The notes: generated by a model not told the origin, from the letters alone. DNA of 64,000 nt from Streptomyces sp. NBC_00461 (GCF_036013935.1 NZ_CP107902.1:5303001-5367000), one strand, 5' to 3'. Numbered from the stretch's first letter, positions 1-9,000 are shown. Numbers and translations: made by a program.

Positions 1-2
1 TC

Positions 3-878
<876 letters not shown>

Positions 879-1002
879 CGGCGCCCCTGCGCCCGGATCA
901 GCCCACGCGCCTGGACTTCGCGGGGGGACTGACGCCCCGGCGAAGTTCCTGGCCCGTCACACCCGACCAACCTGCATCCACTCACACTCACCCGTTTCAC
1001 TG

Positions 1003-1434
1003 ATCACTGGCACCGACCCCGACTTCCGGACAGACGTCGCCGCCGAGCAGGCACGGCTCGCTGAACACGACGTGATCGTCTTCCAGCACCCGGTGTTCTG
1101 GTACAACACCACCCCGCTCTTCAAGCAGTGGCAGGACAAGGTCTTCACCCTTGGCTGGGCCTTCACCATGGACGGCTCCGCCTCGCGGCTGGCCGGCAAG
1201 AAGGCCGTTGTCGCCGTCACCACCGGCGTCCCCGCCGACCACTACACCCCTGAAGGCGCCAACGAGGCCACCATCGAGACGCTCCTCAGCAACGGGCACG
1301 CCACCCTGCGGCTCTGCCAGTTCGACATCCAGCCGATGGTCAAGCTCTACGGCACGGCATTCGGCCTCTCCGACGAAGACCTGGCCACCGCCGCCAAGCA
1401 GTACAACGAGCTGCTCGCCTCCTTCGCGGCCTGA
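1003..1434 (+). pseudogene. 5'-truncated NAD(P)H oxidoreductase (flavodoxin-like fold)
   Basis: The frame reads DPDFRTDVAAEQARLAEHDV and then QHPVFWYNTTPLFKQW. This is characteristic of the MdaB/KefF-type quinone reductase family (flavodoxin-like fold, FAD-bound, cytoplasmic). The C-terminal two thirds look intact to the stop. The first 50 or so residues, with the first strand and FAD-phosphate loop, are missing: upstream codons give unrelated sequence back to a stop near 845. A GTG at 1072 could start a 120-residue product, but it would lack the cofactor site. I read it as a relic; the 5' boundary is approximate. Confidence 0.7.
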
Positions 1435-1670
1435 TCGCACCCTCACGACGCGACGACAGCCCCCCTCGCCGATCGCGACGCAGCGGTGCCGTGCCCCACC
1501 GGTCTTCGGTCGCTCTTCGCCGTATCGCCGCCAAGCGACCGGAGATCTGTTTCGGCGGCGACCGTGTCGTGAAACAGCGACCGCTCGTCGCCGAGCGCTG
1601 TCGGCTCGGTGGATCTGGCTGGAGCACCGGACGTGACTATTGCCATCGACCCACGACTCCCGTATTGTCG

Positions 1671-1697
1671 TACGAGCGTAAGGCATACGAACGTAAG
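1671..1697 (+). promoter_or_regulatory. Direct repeat upstream of the SDR gene (candidate operator)
   Basis: Two copies of tacgaRcgtaag (1671-1682 and 1686-1697) differ at one base and have a 15-bp period, just before the Shine-Dalgarno of the SDR gene at 1718. The spacing and AT-richer context suggest a regulator site, possibly for one of the local TetR proteins. This is inference only. Confidence 0.4.
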
Positions 1698-1717
1698 TCA
1701 ATTCAAAGGAGTCCGTG

Positions 1718-2533
1718 ATGGCGACAACTCGGCCGGTGGCGCTCGTGACAGGTGCCTCATCGGGGATCGGCAAGGAGACGGCCCGCGCCTTCGTCGCGGC
1801 GGGTTTCGAGGTGATCGGAACCGGCCGCAAGACCTCCGGACTCACCCCGCCCGCCGGGGTGACATACCTCGATCTCGACGTGGCCGGCGACGACTCGGCC
1901 ACCGCCGCGGTCGGAAAGGTGATCGACCGGTTCGGACGCATCGACGTCCTGGTCAACAACGCGGGCATCGGCTCGGCGGGCGCGGTCGAGGAGAACTCCG
2001 TCGCCCAGGCCCAGAACGTCCTGAACACCAACGTCCTCGGTGTCATCCGTATGACGAAGGCCGTCCTACCGCACATGCGCGCCCAGGGTGGCGGACGCGT
2101 CATCAACATCTCGTCCGTCCTGGGCCTGATCCCCCAGCCCTACATGGCTCTCTACGTCGCCGCGAAACACGCCGTCGAGGGCTACTCCGAGTCCCTGGAC
2201 CACGAAGTCCGCGAACACGGCATCCGCGTCCTCCTCGTCGAGCCCGCCTTCACCAAGACCAGCTTCGACACCAACGCCGCACAGCCCGACACCCCGCTGC
2301 CTCTGTACGCGGAGCGACGGCGCATCTTCGACGAGGTGATCGCGGATGCGATGAAGGCCGGTGACGACCCCGCCGTCGTCGCCAAAGTGATCGTCACCGC
2401 GGCCACCGAGAAGAAGCCGAAGCTGCGCTACACCGCGGGCCCCCTCGCCGCGCGCATGAGGACACTGCGCCGCTTCGCCCCCACCGCCACCTTCGACAAA
2501 GGCATCCGCAAATTCAACCGGATGCCCGCCTGA
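1718..2533 (+). CDS. Short-chain dehydrogenase/reductase (SDR)
   Basis: Classical SDR oxidoreductase, 271 residues, cytoplasmic, acting on an unknown alcohol/carbonyl substrate with NAD(P)(H). Visible motifs: TGASSGIG (11-18, nucleotide binding), NNAG (80-83), catalytic Ser132/133 region (ISSV), and YVAAK (Tyr146, Lys150). A GTG sits directly before the ATG; the ATG at 1718 is preferred because AAGGAG lies about 8 bases upstream. An arginine after TG (TGRK, 35-38) is compatible with NADPH preference. Monocistronic; a TetR gene follows on the same strand after 180 bp. Confidence 0.92.
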   Translation: MATTRPVALVTGASSGIGKETARAFVAAGFEVIGTGRKTSGLTPPAGVTYLDLDVAGDDSATAAVGKVIDRFGRIDVLVNNAGIGSAGAVEENSVAQAQNVLNTNVLGVIRMTKAVLPHMRAQGGGRVINISSVLGLIPQPYMALYVAAKHAVEGYSESLDHEVREHGIRVLLVEPAFTKTSFDTNAAQPDTPLPLYAERRRIFDEVIADAMKAGDDPAVVAKVIVTAATEKKPKLRYTAGPLAARMRTLRRFAPTATFDKGIRKFNRMPA

Positions 2534-2715
2534 CATCCCGGTCCGGCTTCAGGGGCGCCGATTCCGCCTGGATGTCTCCGGTGTACCCGACATCACCGGT
2601 GTCTCCGAAAGTCCATTGATCAGTCACTCGTTTGCTCTCCTTGTCCACGCGGCACACTGACTCGACCAGGGCGGTATCCGGAGCGCAAGCCCCGGCTGCG
2701 ACGGAGGAACGCCTC

Positions 2716-3303
2716 GTGCGGTACACGAAAGAACACAAGCAGGAGACAAGGCGGCGGATCGTCGAGGCGGCCGGTCGTCGGCTCAAGCGGGACGGCATCG
2801 ACGGCTCCGGAGTCGCCACGCTCATGAAGGACGCGGGGCTGACCAACGGCACCTTCTACGCCTACTTCGCGTCCAAGGACGAACTCGTCGCCACCGCGGT
2901 CGCCGACCAGATGCGCGCACAGCACGAGAGCATCGTCGCGCAGGCGGCGCCCGGCCGTGCCGGACTCGAACAGTTGATTCGCTGGTACTTCTCCACCGAG
3001 CAGCGCGACAACGTCGAGGACGGCTGTCCCAACGCCGCCCTGCTCGACGAGATCGGACGCTCCACGGATTCCACCAGGCAGGCGTACACCGATGGCGCGC
3101 TGGTCCTCATCGACGGCTTCGCCGCCCGCCTGGCACCTCACGATCCGCCGTCGGCACGTCTGAAGTCACTCAGCCTCCTCGGCATGATGGCCGGGACGCT
3201 CCAGCTCTCCCGTGCCCTGACCGACCGGCAACTCGCCGACCAACTCCTCGAACAGGGCATCCACAACGCCCTCGCACTACTGGATGCGGAGCAGCACGAC
3301 TGA
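2716..3303 (+). CDS. TetR/AcrR-family repressor (paralogue 1)
   Basis: One-component DNA-binding repressor of 195 residues. The N-terminal helix-turn-helix covers about residues 8-55 (GSGVATLMKDAGLTNGTFYA, then YFASKDELV) and the ligand-binding C-terminal domain follows. GTG at 2716 is chosen because GGAGGA lies 8 bases upstream; an upstream in-frame start would add an unrelated basic tail. Strongly similar to the regulator at 5220 along its whole length (shared KEHKQ, DGIDGSG, LLDEIGR, ARLAP, LLEQGI-type motifs), so the two are duplicates. It likely controls neighbouring reductase or hydrolase genes; the ligand is unknown. Confidence 0.9.
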   Translation: MRYTKEHKQETRRRIVEAAGRRLKRDGIDGSGVATLMKDAGLTNGTFYAYFASKDELVATAVADQMRAQHESIVAQAAPGRAGLEQLIRWYFSTEQRDNVEDGCPNAALLDEIGRSTDSTRQAYTDGALVLIDGFAARLAPHDPPSARLKSLSLLGMMAGTLQLSRALTDRQLADQLLEQGIHNALALLDAEQHD

Positions 3304-3346
3304 GACGCCATCCGCGTATCGGTCACGGGGCCGGCCTGGTCGAACA

Positions 3347-3733
3347 GGGTTCGGCGGGTCCCTCGACAACCGCATCCGCTTCGCCGTCGAGATCGCCACC
3401 GCTCCGGCAGACGAGATCGGCGCCGACCGCGCCGGCTTCCGGGTCCCTCCCGGAAACCCGTTCAACGACATCGCGGAGAACGACAGCCACGAGCCGCATC
3501 CGGCACTCGCGCGAGCCCCCACCCCGCTCGACCTCGCCTACCTGCACATCGGCCACGGCGGCGACGAACTCCTGCACGCCCGCAGCAAGTTGTGGCCGAA
3601 CACCTTGGTTCTCAACCGGGCCGGCACCGACATCGCCACCCGCGCGAAGGGCATCGAAGACGCCCTGGCCGACATCGTCAACGTCGGCGTGATGGCCCTC
3701 GCCAACCCCGACCACCCCACCTACACCGCCTGA
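3347..3733 (+). pseudogene. Old Yellow Enzyme (alkene reductase) C-terminal fragment
   Basis: The frame begins FGGSLDNRIRFAVEIATA and continues through GFRVPPGNPFNDI, LAYLHIGHGGDE, LWPNTLVLNRAG and NVGVMALANPDHP. These are late strands of an FMN-dependent NemA-type ene reductase barrel. The first half, with the FMN and catalytic histidine regions, is absent, and the very C-terminus is shortened to HPTYTA before the stop. It overlaps no conventional start, directly follows the TetR stop, and is read as a deletion remnant. The ancestral TetR plus OYE arrangement is a common redox-stress pair. Confidence 0.75.
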
Positions 3734-3796
3734 CAAACCCCGGCCATACCGGTCCTTGCGGGCCGGTATGCCCACATGACCCCATGGAGGTACCAC

Positions 3797-4714
3797 ATGT
3801 CTGAGCACGCTGCGGTTGAACTGAGCCCGGAAGCAATCCAGTTCGCGGAATGGTTGGCCACAGGGGCGAATCCCCCGTCCGAGCTGGACGCGGCGCGCAT
3901 CCAGGCGGAGCAGGTCCATCTCGCGGCCCGGGAGCCGGAAGGGGTCACCTATCGGGAGGTGGACGCGGGTGGCGTGCTGGGAATCTGGTGCGAACCCGTC
4001 GACGCCAACACCGACTACGTCCTCCTGCACACTCACGCCGGGGGCTCCGTGCTGGCGTCAGCACACGTCGACCGAAAGCTCGCCGGCCATATCGCCAAGG
4101 CTGCCGGGGCCCCCGTACTGGTCCTGGACTTCCGGCGAGCGCCGGAACACAAGTACCCGGCTCAGGTGGACGACGCGGAGGCGGCCTTCAACTGGCTGCT
4201 CTCCGAAGGGTACGAGCCGGGAAACATCATCACCATCGGCCACTCGATCGGCGGGTTCATCGCTGTCGCCCTGGCACTTCGCCTCCGCGACAAGAAGCTG
4301 CCGCTGCCCGGTGCCATCGTGTCGATCTCCCCCTGGTGCGACCTCGAGATCGCCAACGAGACCATCACGGCCAACGCCGGGACGGACAAGATCCTCAGCA
4401 AGGATCTGCTGGAGTTCTTCCGTGACGCCTGGATCGGCGGCACGGGCATCGAGTTCACGGACACCCGGATCAATCTGAACCGGGCGGACCTGAGCGGTCT
4501 GCCCCCGACCCTCGTCTCCTGGGGAACGTACGAAGTCCTGGCCGGCGAGGACGAGGAGTTCGCCGCCCGCGTCAAGGACGCCGGAATCGACACGGCGACC
4601 GTGGTGGTCCCCGGAGGCCAGCACTCCTACGTCTACGGTGCCGGCCGGATTCCGGAGACCGACGCCGCCATCGCACGGATCGGCGCGTGGGTCCGGGAGA
4701 AGACGAAGATCTGA
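3797..4714 (+). CDS. Alpha/beta hydrolase, HSL (type IV esterase) family
   Basis: 305-residue cytoplasmic carboxylesterase-like hydrolase. The nucleophile elbow is GHSIGG (family consensus GDSAGG), the oxyanion segment reads HTHAGGS (family HGGG), and DFRRAPEHKYPAQVDDAEAA is the family's second conserved block. The catalytic Asp is likely in AGEDEEF and the His in GGQHSY. ATG 3797 has ATGGAGG six bases upstream. The oxyanion motif is altered (His-Ala-Gly-Gly), so activity is probable but not certain. The stop overlaps the start of a reductase fragment in another frame, evidence of a deletion junction right behind the gene. Confidence 0.88.
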   Translation: MSEHAAVELSPEAIQFAEWLATGANPPSELDAARIQAEQVHLAAREPEGVTYREVDAGGVLGIWCEPVDANTDYVLLHTHAGGSVLASAHVDRKLAGHIAKAAGAPVLVLDFRRAPEHKYPAQVDDAEAAFNWLLSEGYEPGNIITIGHSIGGFIAVALALRLRDKKLPLPGAIVSISPWCDLEIANETITANAGTDKILSKDLLEFFRDAWIGGTGIEFTDTRINLNRADLSGLPPTLVSWGTYEVLAGEDEEFAARVKDAGIDTATVVVPGGQHSYVYGAGRIPETDAAIARIGAWVREKTKI

Positions 4715-4857
4715 CCGAGCGGTACAGGCTGGGCCGGCGCAAGCTCCGCTACGTCGAAACCGTGAGGGACGGCCTCGACGACACCCTGGACGCCTTCCTC
4801 GCGTTGATGCGGGGCGAGAACGTCGGATACGTCGGAAAGGTGATCGTCAACCTCTGA
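4711..4857 (+). pseudogene. C-terminal fragment of an NADP-dependent medium-chain reductase
   Basis: The frame reads RYRLGRRKLRYVETVRDGLD and ends GENVGYVGKVIVNL before a TGA at 4855. This matches the last 45 or so residues of quinone-reductase-like NADP-dependent oxidoreductases (GKLKYRETVxxGLEN...GKxVV). No start, cofactor site or N-terminal domain is present. It begins inside the hydrolase stop region, so the rest was deleted. Confidence 0.65.
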
Positions 4858-4875
4858 GTCCGCCTCGGCTGACCG

Positions 4876-4913
4876 CGCGAGGGGCCTGCCGTACGCACGG
4901 CAGGCCCCTCGCG
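4876..4913 (+). terminator. Strong hairpin terminator
   Basis: Perfect 17-bp inverted repeat (4876-4892 and 4897-4913) with a 4-base loop and no T-tract on either side, typical of Streptomyces. It would end transcripts of the hydrolase and the reductase relic. Confidence 0.8.
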
Positions 4914-4974
4914 TGTCGCTTGCGGCACGACCGGTGCGCGGCATGTGTCAGTGGGGAACGCACCGGGGCTACCG

Positions 4975-5128
4975 CGGCCTTCACCTTCCTGATCAACAAC
5001 GCGGGGTCGCCCCATGGCCGACCAGTTCGCAGCCGAACTGGACGACGTCCGCCTGGAGATGAACCCCACTGCTTCGGCGCCCTCTCGGCGGTCCGGAGCT
5101 TCGCGCCTCGGTGGCAGGGCAGCCGCTA
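4975..5128 (+). pseudogene. Frameshifted SDR fragment
   Basis: Two frames carry pieces of one short-chain dehydrogenase. One has FTFLINNAGSPHG and later FGALSAVRSFAPRWQG; the other has QFAAELDDVRLEMN. In intact SDRs these segments are contiguous (LVNNAG...EELDDVRxEM..NxFGALxVTRAFAP). The Rossmann start and the YxxxK active site are absent. About 50 codons remain. Confidence 0.6.
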
Positions 5129-5141
5129 ATGATCTGCCGAC

Positions 5142-5153
5142 CGTAATATTATG
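5142..5153 (+). promoter_or_regulatory. AT-rich imperfect palindrome upstream of TetR paralogue 2
   Basis: cgtaatattatg holds a perfect 8-bp palindrome (taatatta, 5144-5151) in an otherwise G/C-rich setting, 67 bp before the GTG of the regulator at 5220. Possible operator or promoter -10 region; assignment is inference. Confidence 0.35.
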
Positions 5154-5219
5154 TTCGTCAGGCCATAGATTAAGATGGAGTGCGTCGCAATGGCCCCGCG
5201 GAGCGAATGGAGGAACCCT

Positions 5220-5792
5220 GTGGCGCGCTACGCCAAGGAGCACAAGCAGGTGACGCGGCAACGGATCATCGAGACGGCCGGCCATCGGTTCAAGCAGGAC
5301 GGCATCGACGGCTCGGGCATCTCCACTCTCATGTCGGACGCCGGGCTCACCAACGGGGCCTTCTACGCTCACTTCGCGTCCAAGGACGACCTCGTCGCCC
5401 ATGTCGTGGCCGACGAGCTGCGCACGCAGATCGCGAGGTACGGCACTCTGCGGCCCGGCCGACCGGGACTTGAGGACCTCGTTCGCGAATATCTGTCGGC
5501 TGAGCACCGGGACCACCCCGGCGCCGGATGCCCCTCCGCCGCCCTGCTCGACGAGATCGGCCGCTGCGGAGACGGGACCAAGCAGGTCTACACCGACGGC
5601 GCGCGGGACATCCTGGAAGAGGTCGCCGCCCGCCTGGCACCTGAGGACCCGCAGTCCGCCCGCGGCAAGGCCATCGGGCTCTTCGCCATGTTGGTGGGGG
5701 CGTTGCAACTGTCCCGCGCCCTCTCCGACCGCAAGTTCGCCGATGAGGTCCTTGAGCAGGGAATCGAGAACGCCCTCGCCTTCATGCGCTGA
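5220..5792 (+). CDS. TetR/AcrR-family repressor (paralogue 2)
   Basis: 190-residue repressor, duplicate of the one at 2716: the HTH segment ISTLMSDAGLTNGAFYAHFA differs from its paralogue at only a few positions, and the C-terminal domain keeps GCPSAALLDEIGR and VGALQLSRALSDR. GTG 5220 follows GGAGG by 6 bases. The nearby AT-rich palindrome (5142-5153) may be its own operator. Its original targets, the SDR and medium-chain reductase next to it, are now fragments, so it may be a regulator without local clients. Confidence 0.9.
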   Translation: MARYAKEHKQVTRQRIIETAGHRFKQDGIDGSGISTLMSDAGLTNGAFYAHFASKDDLVAHVVADELRTQIARYGTLRPGRPGLEDLVREYLSAEHRDHPGAGCPSAALLDEIGRCGDGTKQVYTDGARDILEEVAARLAPEDPQSARGKAIGLFAMLVGALQLSRALSDRKFADEVLEQGIENALAFMR

Positions 5793-5929
5793 GGGGGACG
5801 GCCCACGGCCGCCCAAGAGTCGCCGGAAGTCTTCTCCCAGCTTGCCTCGCGCCGACCAGCGGGGAGGCAGGCATGGCCGACGGCAGCGACTCCAGGGCGT
5901 GGGAGTCGTCCGATGCGAAGGACGCCGTC

Positions 5930-6165
5930 AGCAGAACCACGATCAACACGGGTGGCGGCTACCTGGACACCGGCCTGGTCATCGCGCACCGTCGCGAGCG
6001 CGGCCAGGCCGAACGGTCGGCTCGGAGTGACGACCGCCGCTCACGCCGCAAAGCCCGTTCTCGCGCCAAGCACGCCTTCGCCTGGCTGGACGTCTGGAAG
6101 ATCAGCCGAGACTGCCGCCTACCTCAATGATGGGGCGTCCATCACGCCAAGCATGCCTTCGCCGG
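5930..6165 (+). pseudogene. IS5-type transposase C-terminal remnant
   Basis: GGYLDTGLVIAHRRERGQ, then RKARSRAKHAFAWLDVWKIS and RDCR, match the end of Streptomyces IS5-family DDE transposases (GTGLVIPHRRERGQ...RVRARVEHAFARMKxWKILRDCR). A TGA at 6127 interrupts the frame, after which WGVHHA resumes the family's GVHHA motif. Everything upstream of this segment is missing. A dead insertion sequence, consistent with rearrangement of this region. Confidence 0.65.
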
Positions 6166-6281
6166 GCGACCGGGAAGGACTCAGGTCAGCAACTCCGATG
6201 AGGTGGTTCGAGCCGCTCGCCCAAAGTGCGTCACGGCTCTGAGGCGGCGTCCTCGGCTCAACGGACGACGATGCTTCGCGC

Positions 6282-6623
6282 CTACTGCCGTTCGAGGAAC
6301 GCGAGAGCCGTCTCCACGAACTCCCGGTGGCCTCCTCGCGCAGGGCATCGGCAACGCCCTCGCGCCGCTGGCTGCCTGGCGCGTGCACGCCGGGACCTCG
6401 AACCGGCGTGCCCGTAGAACGCACCGGCCGGCATCGCGGGGCGCCCGCTCGCGCCCGGGCGGCGCACCAGTCGGCCCCGTGCTGCGTCAGCTCCTCGCCG
6501 CACGACGAGTGCCTCCGCGAGGCTTCGAAGGCAATGGCTCGGCGGCGGTCGGGCCTCGCCGATAGGTCCCGCGTCCGCCGCGAGTGCGGCGCCCTTGTGG
6601 GGGCGGGTCCACTTGCGGCCCAC
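6282..6623 (-). pseudogene. Decayed TetR regulator
   Basis: The minus strand reads PAGAFYGHAGS, a damaged TetR recognition-helix/helix-4 motif (consensus LTNGAFYGHFGSK). It then jumps almost directly to REFVETALAFLERQ, the terminal helix of the TetR C-domain, so the ligand domain is deleted. Residues before the motif are frameshifted. A perfect 14-bp palindrome (6640-6653) lies just upstream, as expected for an autoregulated TetR gene. Moderate confidence because similarity is confined to short motifs. Confidence 0.5.
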
Positions 6624-6639
6624 CGGTCGACCACTTACG

Positions 6640-6653
6640 ATTACGATCGTAAT
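6640..6653. promoter_or_regulatory. Perfect 14-bp palindrome (TetR-type operator)
   Basis: attacgatcgtaat is fully self-complementary and sits in a locally AT-rich spot just upstream of the decayed TetR gene. It is preserved although the gene is not. Confidence 0.55.
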
Positions 6654-7027
6654 TTAATTGGCGGGGCGGCCCGGAAGGTTCTGTCGACGGAGGCAAACGT
6701 CGGGCGCCATGCCCGGCGCGCCCCATGCGTGATCGTCACCCAGGGTGCTCGACCCTTCACCTGTTTCTTGCGAGGAGGCCCCGGCGTTCACGCCGGGGAG
6801 GAATCGCATCCGGGTGTCGCGACGCAGAGCGTCGCCGCATCCGGTTAGGGGCGCGGAGCGCCCGCCGCTGTCGGCACCGCCGAGGTGATGCGAACGCGTG
6901 TACCCGTGATCGCTGGTCGGGGTGATGGCCGGGGAATCATGGTCCGTGTGTGCGGCTGTCGTACGTATGGTCCTTCGGAGGGTTCGGGACGGCGCGATGT
7001 CCCGGCCCAGGGCCATGAGGGGGCGAG

Positions 7028-8248
7028 ATGGCGCAGGTGGAGGCGACTGCGGAGGCCGGGCATGCCCGGTACACCTTTCGGCTGCGCCTGTCGTCCGCCG
7101 CCCGTACCGCCCTGGCGGCGGAGTGGGACCGATGCCGTTGGGTGTGGAACGAATGCGCCGCCAAGTCCAGGGCCATACACCTGCACAACAAGGCCACCGG
7201 GCAGAAGGCCACGTGCGGTCCGGCTCAGCTCGACAGGATGCTGACCGAAGCCCGCGCCCGTACGCCATGGCTGCGGGAGGGCTCGTCGGTTGTCCAGCAG
7301 CAGGTCATCCGCGACTTCGGCCGCTCCCGCACCAAGGCACAGAAGGACATCAAGGCGCGCCTGCCCATGGCGCGTCAGGCCGGGATGCCGAAGTGGAAGA
7401 CGAAACGCGAGGCGCTGCCGTCCCTCAACTACACCCGGCGCGGGTTCCGGTTGAAGGACGGCCGGCTGCACCTGGCGGGTGGCATCGTCGTGACGGTGGT
7501 GTGGTCGCGGGAACTGCCGGCCGAACCGTCCTCGGTACGCGTCTACCAGGACAGTCTCGGACACTGGCATGGCTCGTTCGTCGTCCCCGCCCAGGTCCAG
7601 CCCCTGCCTCGGACCGGCCGTGTACTCGGCGTCGACTGGGGCGTGAAGGAGACCGCGACCACCACATCCGACGCGCACGACCTGCCGCACGCCGGGCACG
7701 GCAAGAAGGCCAGGACGAAGCTGACCCGGTATGACCGGATGATGGCCCGCCGCAGGCCGAAGAAGGGCCGGCCCGGGTCGAAGGGCTACCGCGAGGCGAA
7801 GAAACTGCGGGCGAAGGCGCACAAGAAGGTTGCGAGACAGCGTCAGGACACCGGCCGCAAGTGGGCCAAAAAGGCTGTCCGCGACCACGATGCCATCGCT
7901 GTCGAGGACTTCCGTCCGAAGTTCCTCGCCAAGACCACGATGGCCCGCAAGGCCGCTGACGCCGCCATCGGCGCCACCAAGGCCGCGCTGATCGAGATGG
8001 GCCGCAAGCACGGGCGGGACATCCGCCTCGTCCACCCCGCGCACACCACGATGGACTGCGCGCACTGCGATGCGAGAGCCAAGCATCGCCTGCCGCTGGG
8101 TGAGCGCACCTACACCTGCACCGTATGCGGAAACGTGTCCCCACGGGACAAGAACTCCGCACACGTCATGCTCGTCCGGGCTGGTCTCAACCCGGCTGGC
8201 GCTGATGGCGGAAGACCTCCTGGAGCGCTGCTCCAGGAGGCAGCCTGA
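7028..8248 (+). CDS. tnpB: TnpB, RNA-guided endonuclease of IS200/IS605 elements
   Basis: 406-residue TnpB, ancestor-like relative of Cas12 that cuts DNA with a guide (omega) RNA made from the element's right end. The N-terminal helical/WED part ends near 190. RuvC motif I is GVDWGVKE (Asp203), motif II IAVEDFRPK (Glu293), and motif III SPRDKNSAHVM (Asp374). The zinc ribbon is CAHC (344-347) and CTVC (364-367). All three acidic residues and four cysteines are present, so the nuclease looks intact. ATG 7028 is in a GGGCGAG context. The C-terminal coding sequence folds into the 8216-8240 hairpin, presumably part of the guide scaffold. Confidence 0.93.
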   Translation: MAQVEATAEAGHARYTFRLRLSSAARTALAAEWDRCRWVWNECAAKSRAIHLHNKATGQKATCGPAQLDRMLTEARARTPWLREGSSVVQQQVIRDFGRSRTKAQKDIKARLPMARQAGMPKWKTKREALPSLNYTRRGFRLKDGRLHLAGGIVVTVVWSRELPAEPSSVRVYQDSLGHWHGSFVVPAQVQPLPRTGRVLGVDWGVKETATTTSDAHDLPHAGHGKKARTKLTRYDRMMARRRPKKGRPGSKGYREAKKLRAKAHKKVARQRQDTGRKWAKKAVRDHDAIAVEDFRPKFLAKTTMARKAADAAIGATKAALIEMGRKHGRDIRLVHPAHTTMDCAHCDARAKHRLPLGERTYTCTVCGNVSPRDKNSAHVMLVRAGLNPAGADGGRPPGALLQEAA

Positions 8249-8285
8249 GCCAGGAATCCCCTTCCCTTCAGGCAGGGGAGGATTC
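8140..8285 (+). ncRNA. Candidate omega (reRNA) guide scaffold at the tnpB 3' end
   Basis: In this family the guide RNA overlaps the tnpB 3' end and runs past the right end of the element. Here two consecutive hairpins (8216-8240, perfect 11-bp stem; 8254-8285) lie exactly there. The guide would then come from bases after about 8286. Location follows from family knowledge; the limits are not determined. Confidence 0.4.
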
Positions 8286-8525
8286 AACGGTCTTATGGGC
8301 ACGCTATGGGCACGCCGTCGGCTCGGAGGCGCTGGGAGGTCCTCTGGGCGGTTGAAGAGCAGGCGACTTCTGGAAGCGAGAGCTGGCCGGAAGGGCGCGA
8401 TTGCAGGAGCGCATGGAAAGCGGTTGAGCGGCGGCCGAAGTATTCGGGGCGGAGGCGGGGTTGGACGGACTTGCGCAATCCGGGCCTGCTTCGGCGACAC
8501 AACAGACCCAGTTTGCGCGCCGTGC

Positions 8526-8742
8526 CTACGGACTGCTCTGGCGTTTCGACGGGCGGCGCCGGTACAGGCCATGCAGGCTGAGGACGACCATCACGCCTGC
8601 CGCCTGCCGCCAGCAGCCACCACCACGAGCTCCCGTTCTGGGCCATCTGTATGCCCTTCCACAAGAGAGCGATCGAGAACAGCAGACCGAGCAGTCCCAT
8701 TGCGATGTCGAGCGGACCGCCATCCCTGAACGGATTCTGCAT
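8526..8742 (-). pseudogene. Small two-helix membrane protein, frameshifted by a 7-bp duplication
   Basis: Starts MQNPFRDGG with GAGGAA upstream of the ATG at 8742. The first membrane helix is IAMGLLGLLFSIALLWKG and a second begins at WWWLLAAG. At 8594-8607 (plus strand) the heptamer cgcctgc is tandemly duplicated. Removing one copy restores one frame through VMVVLSLHGLYRRR to a stop at 8526, giving about 70 residues with two helices. As it stands the frame runs on into unrelated proline-rich sequence to 8293. Function unknown. Confidence 0.6.
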
Positions 8743-8970
8743 CTTCGTGTTCCTCTACTCTGCGGGCTCGCGCGATCACGGCGCCGGCGAGTGTGGTCAC
8801 TACCCGCTTGAAGCCATCGCCCTGGCGGCAGGTCGAAGAAACGAAAAATCTTGGCAGACCTGAAGACCGTACAGACCTCGCGTGGCAAAACCGCGCGGCC
8901 GGTGGGGTGCGGCGGCGGATTCGCCTTACCGGCACGATGCCCACCGACCGCGGCACCGACGTGAACGGCG

Positions 8971-9000
8971 TCGGCCCGCCGGACTGTGCCGGCGGGCCGA
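8971..9000 (-). terminator. Terminator of the carbohydrate operon
   Basis: Perfect 12-bp stem (8971-8982 with 8989-9000) and 6-base loop, 35 bp past the stop of the last gene of the leftward operon. Confidence 0.75.

Larger units (their letters stand above)
6779..8285 (+). mobile_element. Solo TnpB element of the IS200/IS605 (IS1341-like) group
   Basis: Contains tnpB only; no Y1 transposase tnpA is in the window, so the copy is probably non-autonomous. Instead of terminal inverted repeats there are subterminal hairpins, as in this family. At the left these are 6779-6798 (8-bp stem), 6819-6835 (7 bp) and 6849-6863 (6 bp); at the right, 8216-8240 (11 bp) and a closing imperfect hairpin at 8254-8285 (gaatcc...ggattc). 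The exact ends and target site are not provable from a single copy. Confidence 0.7.
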
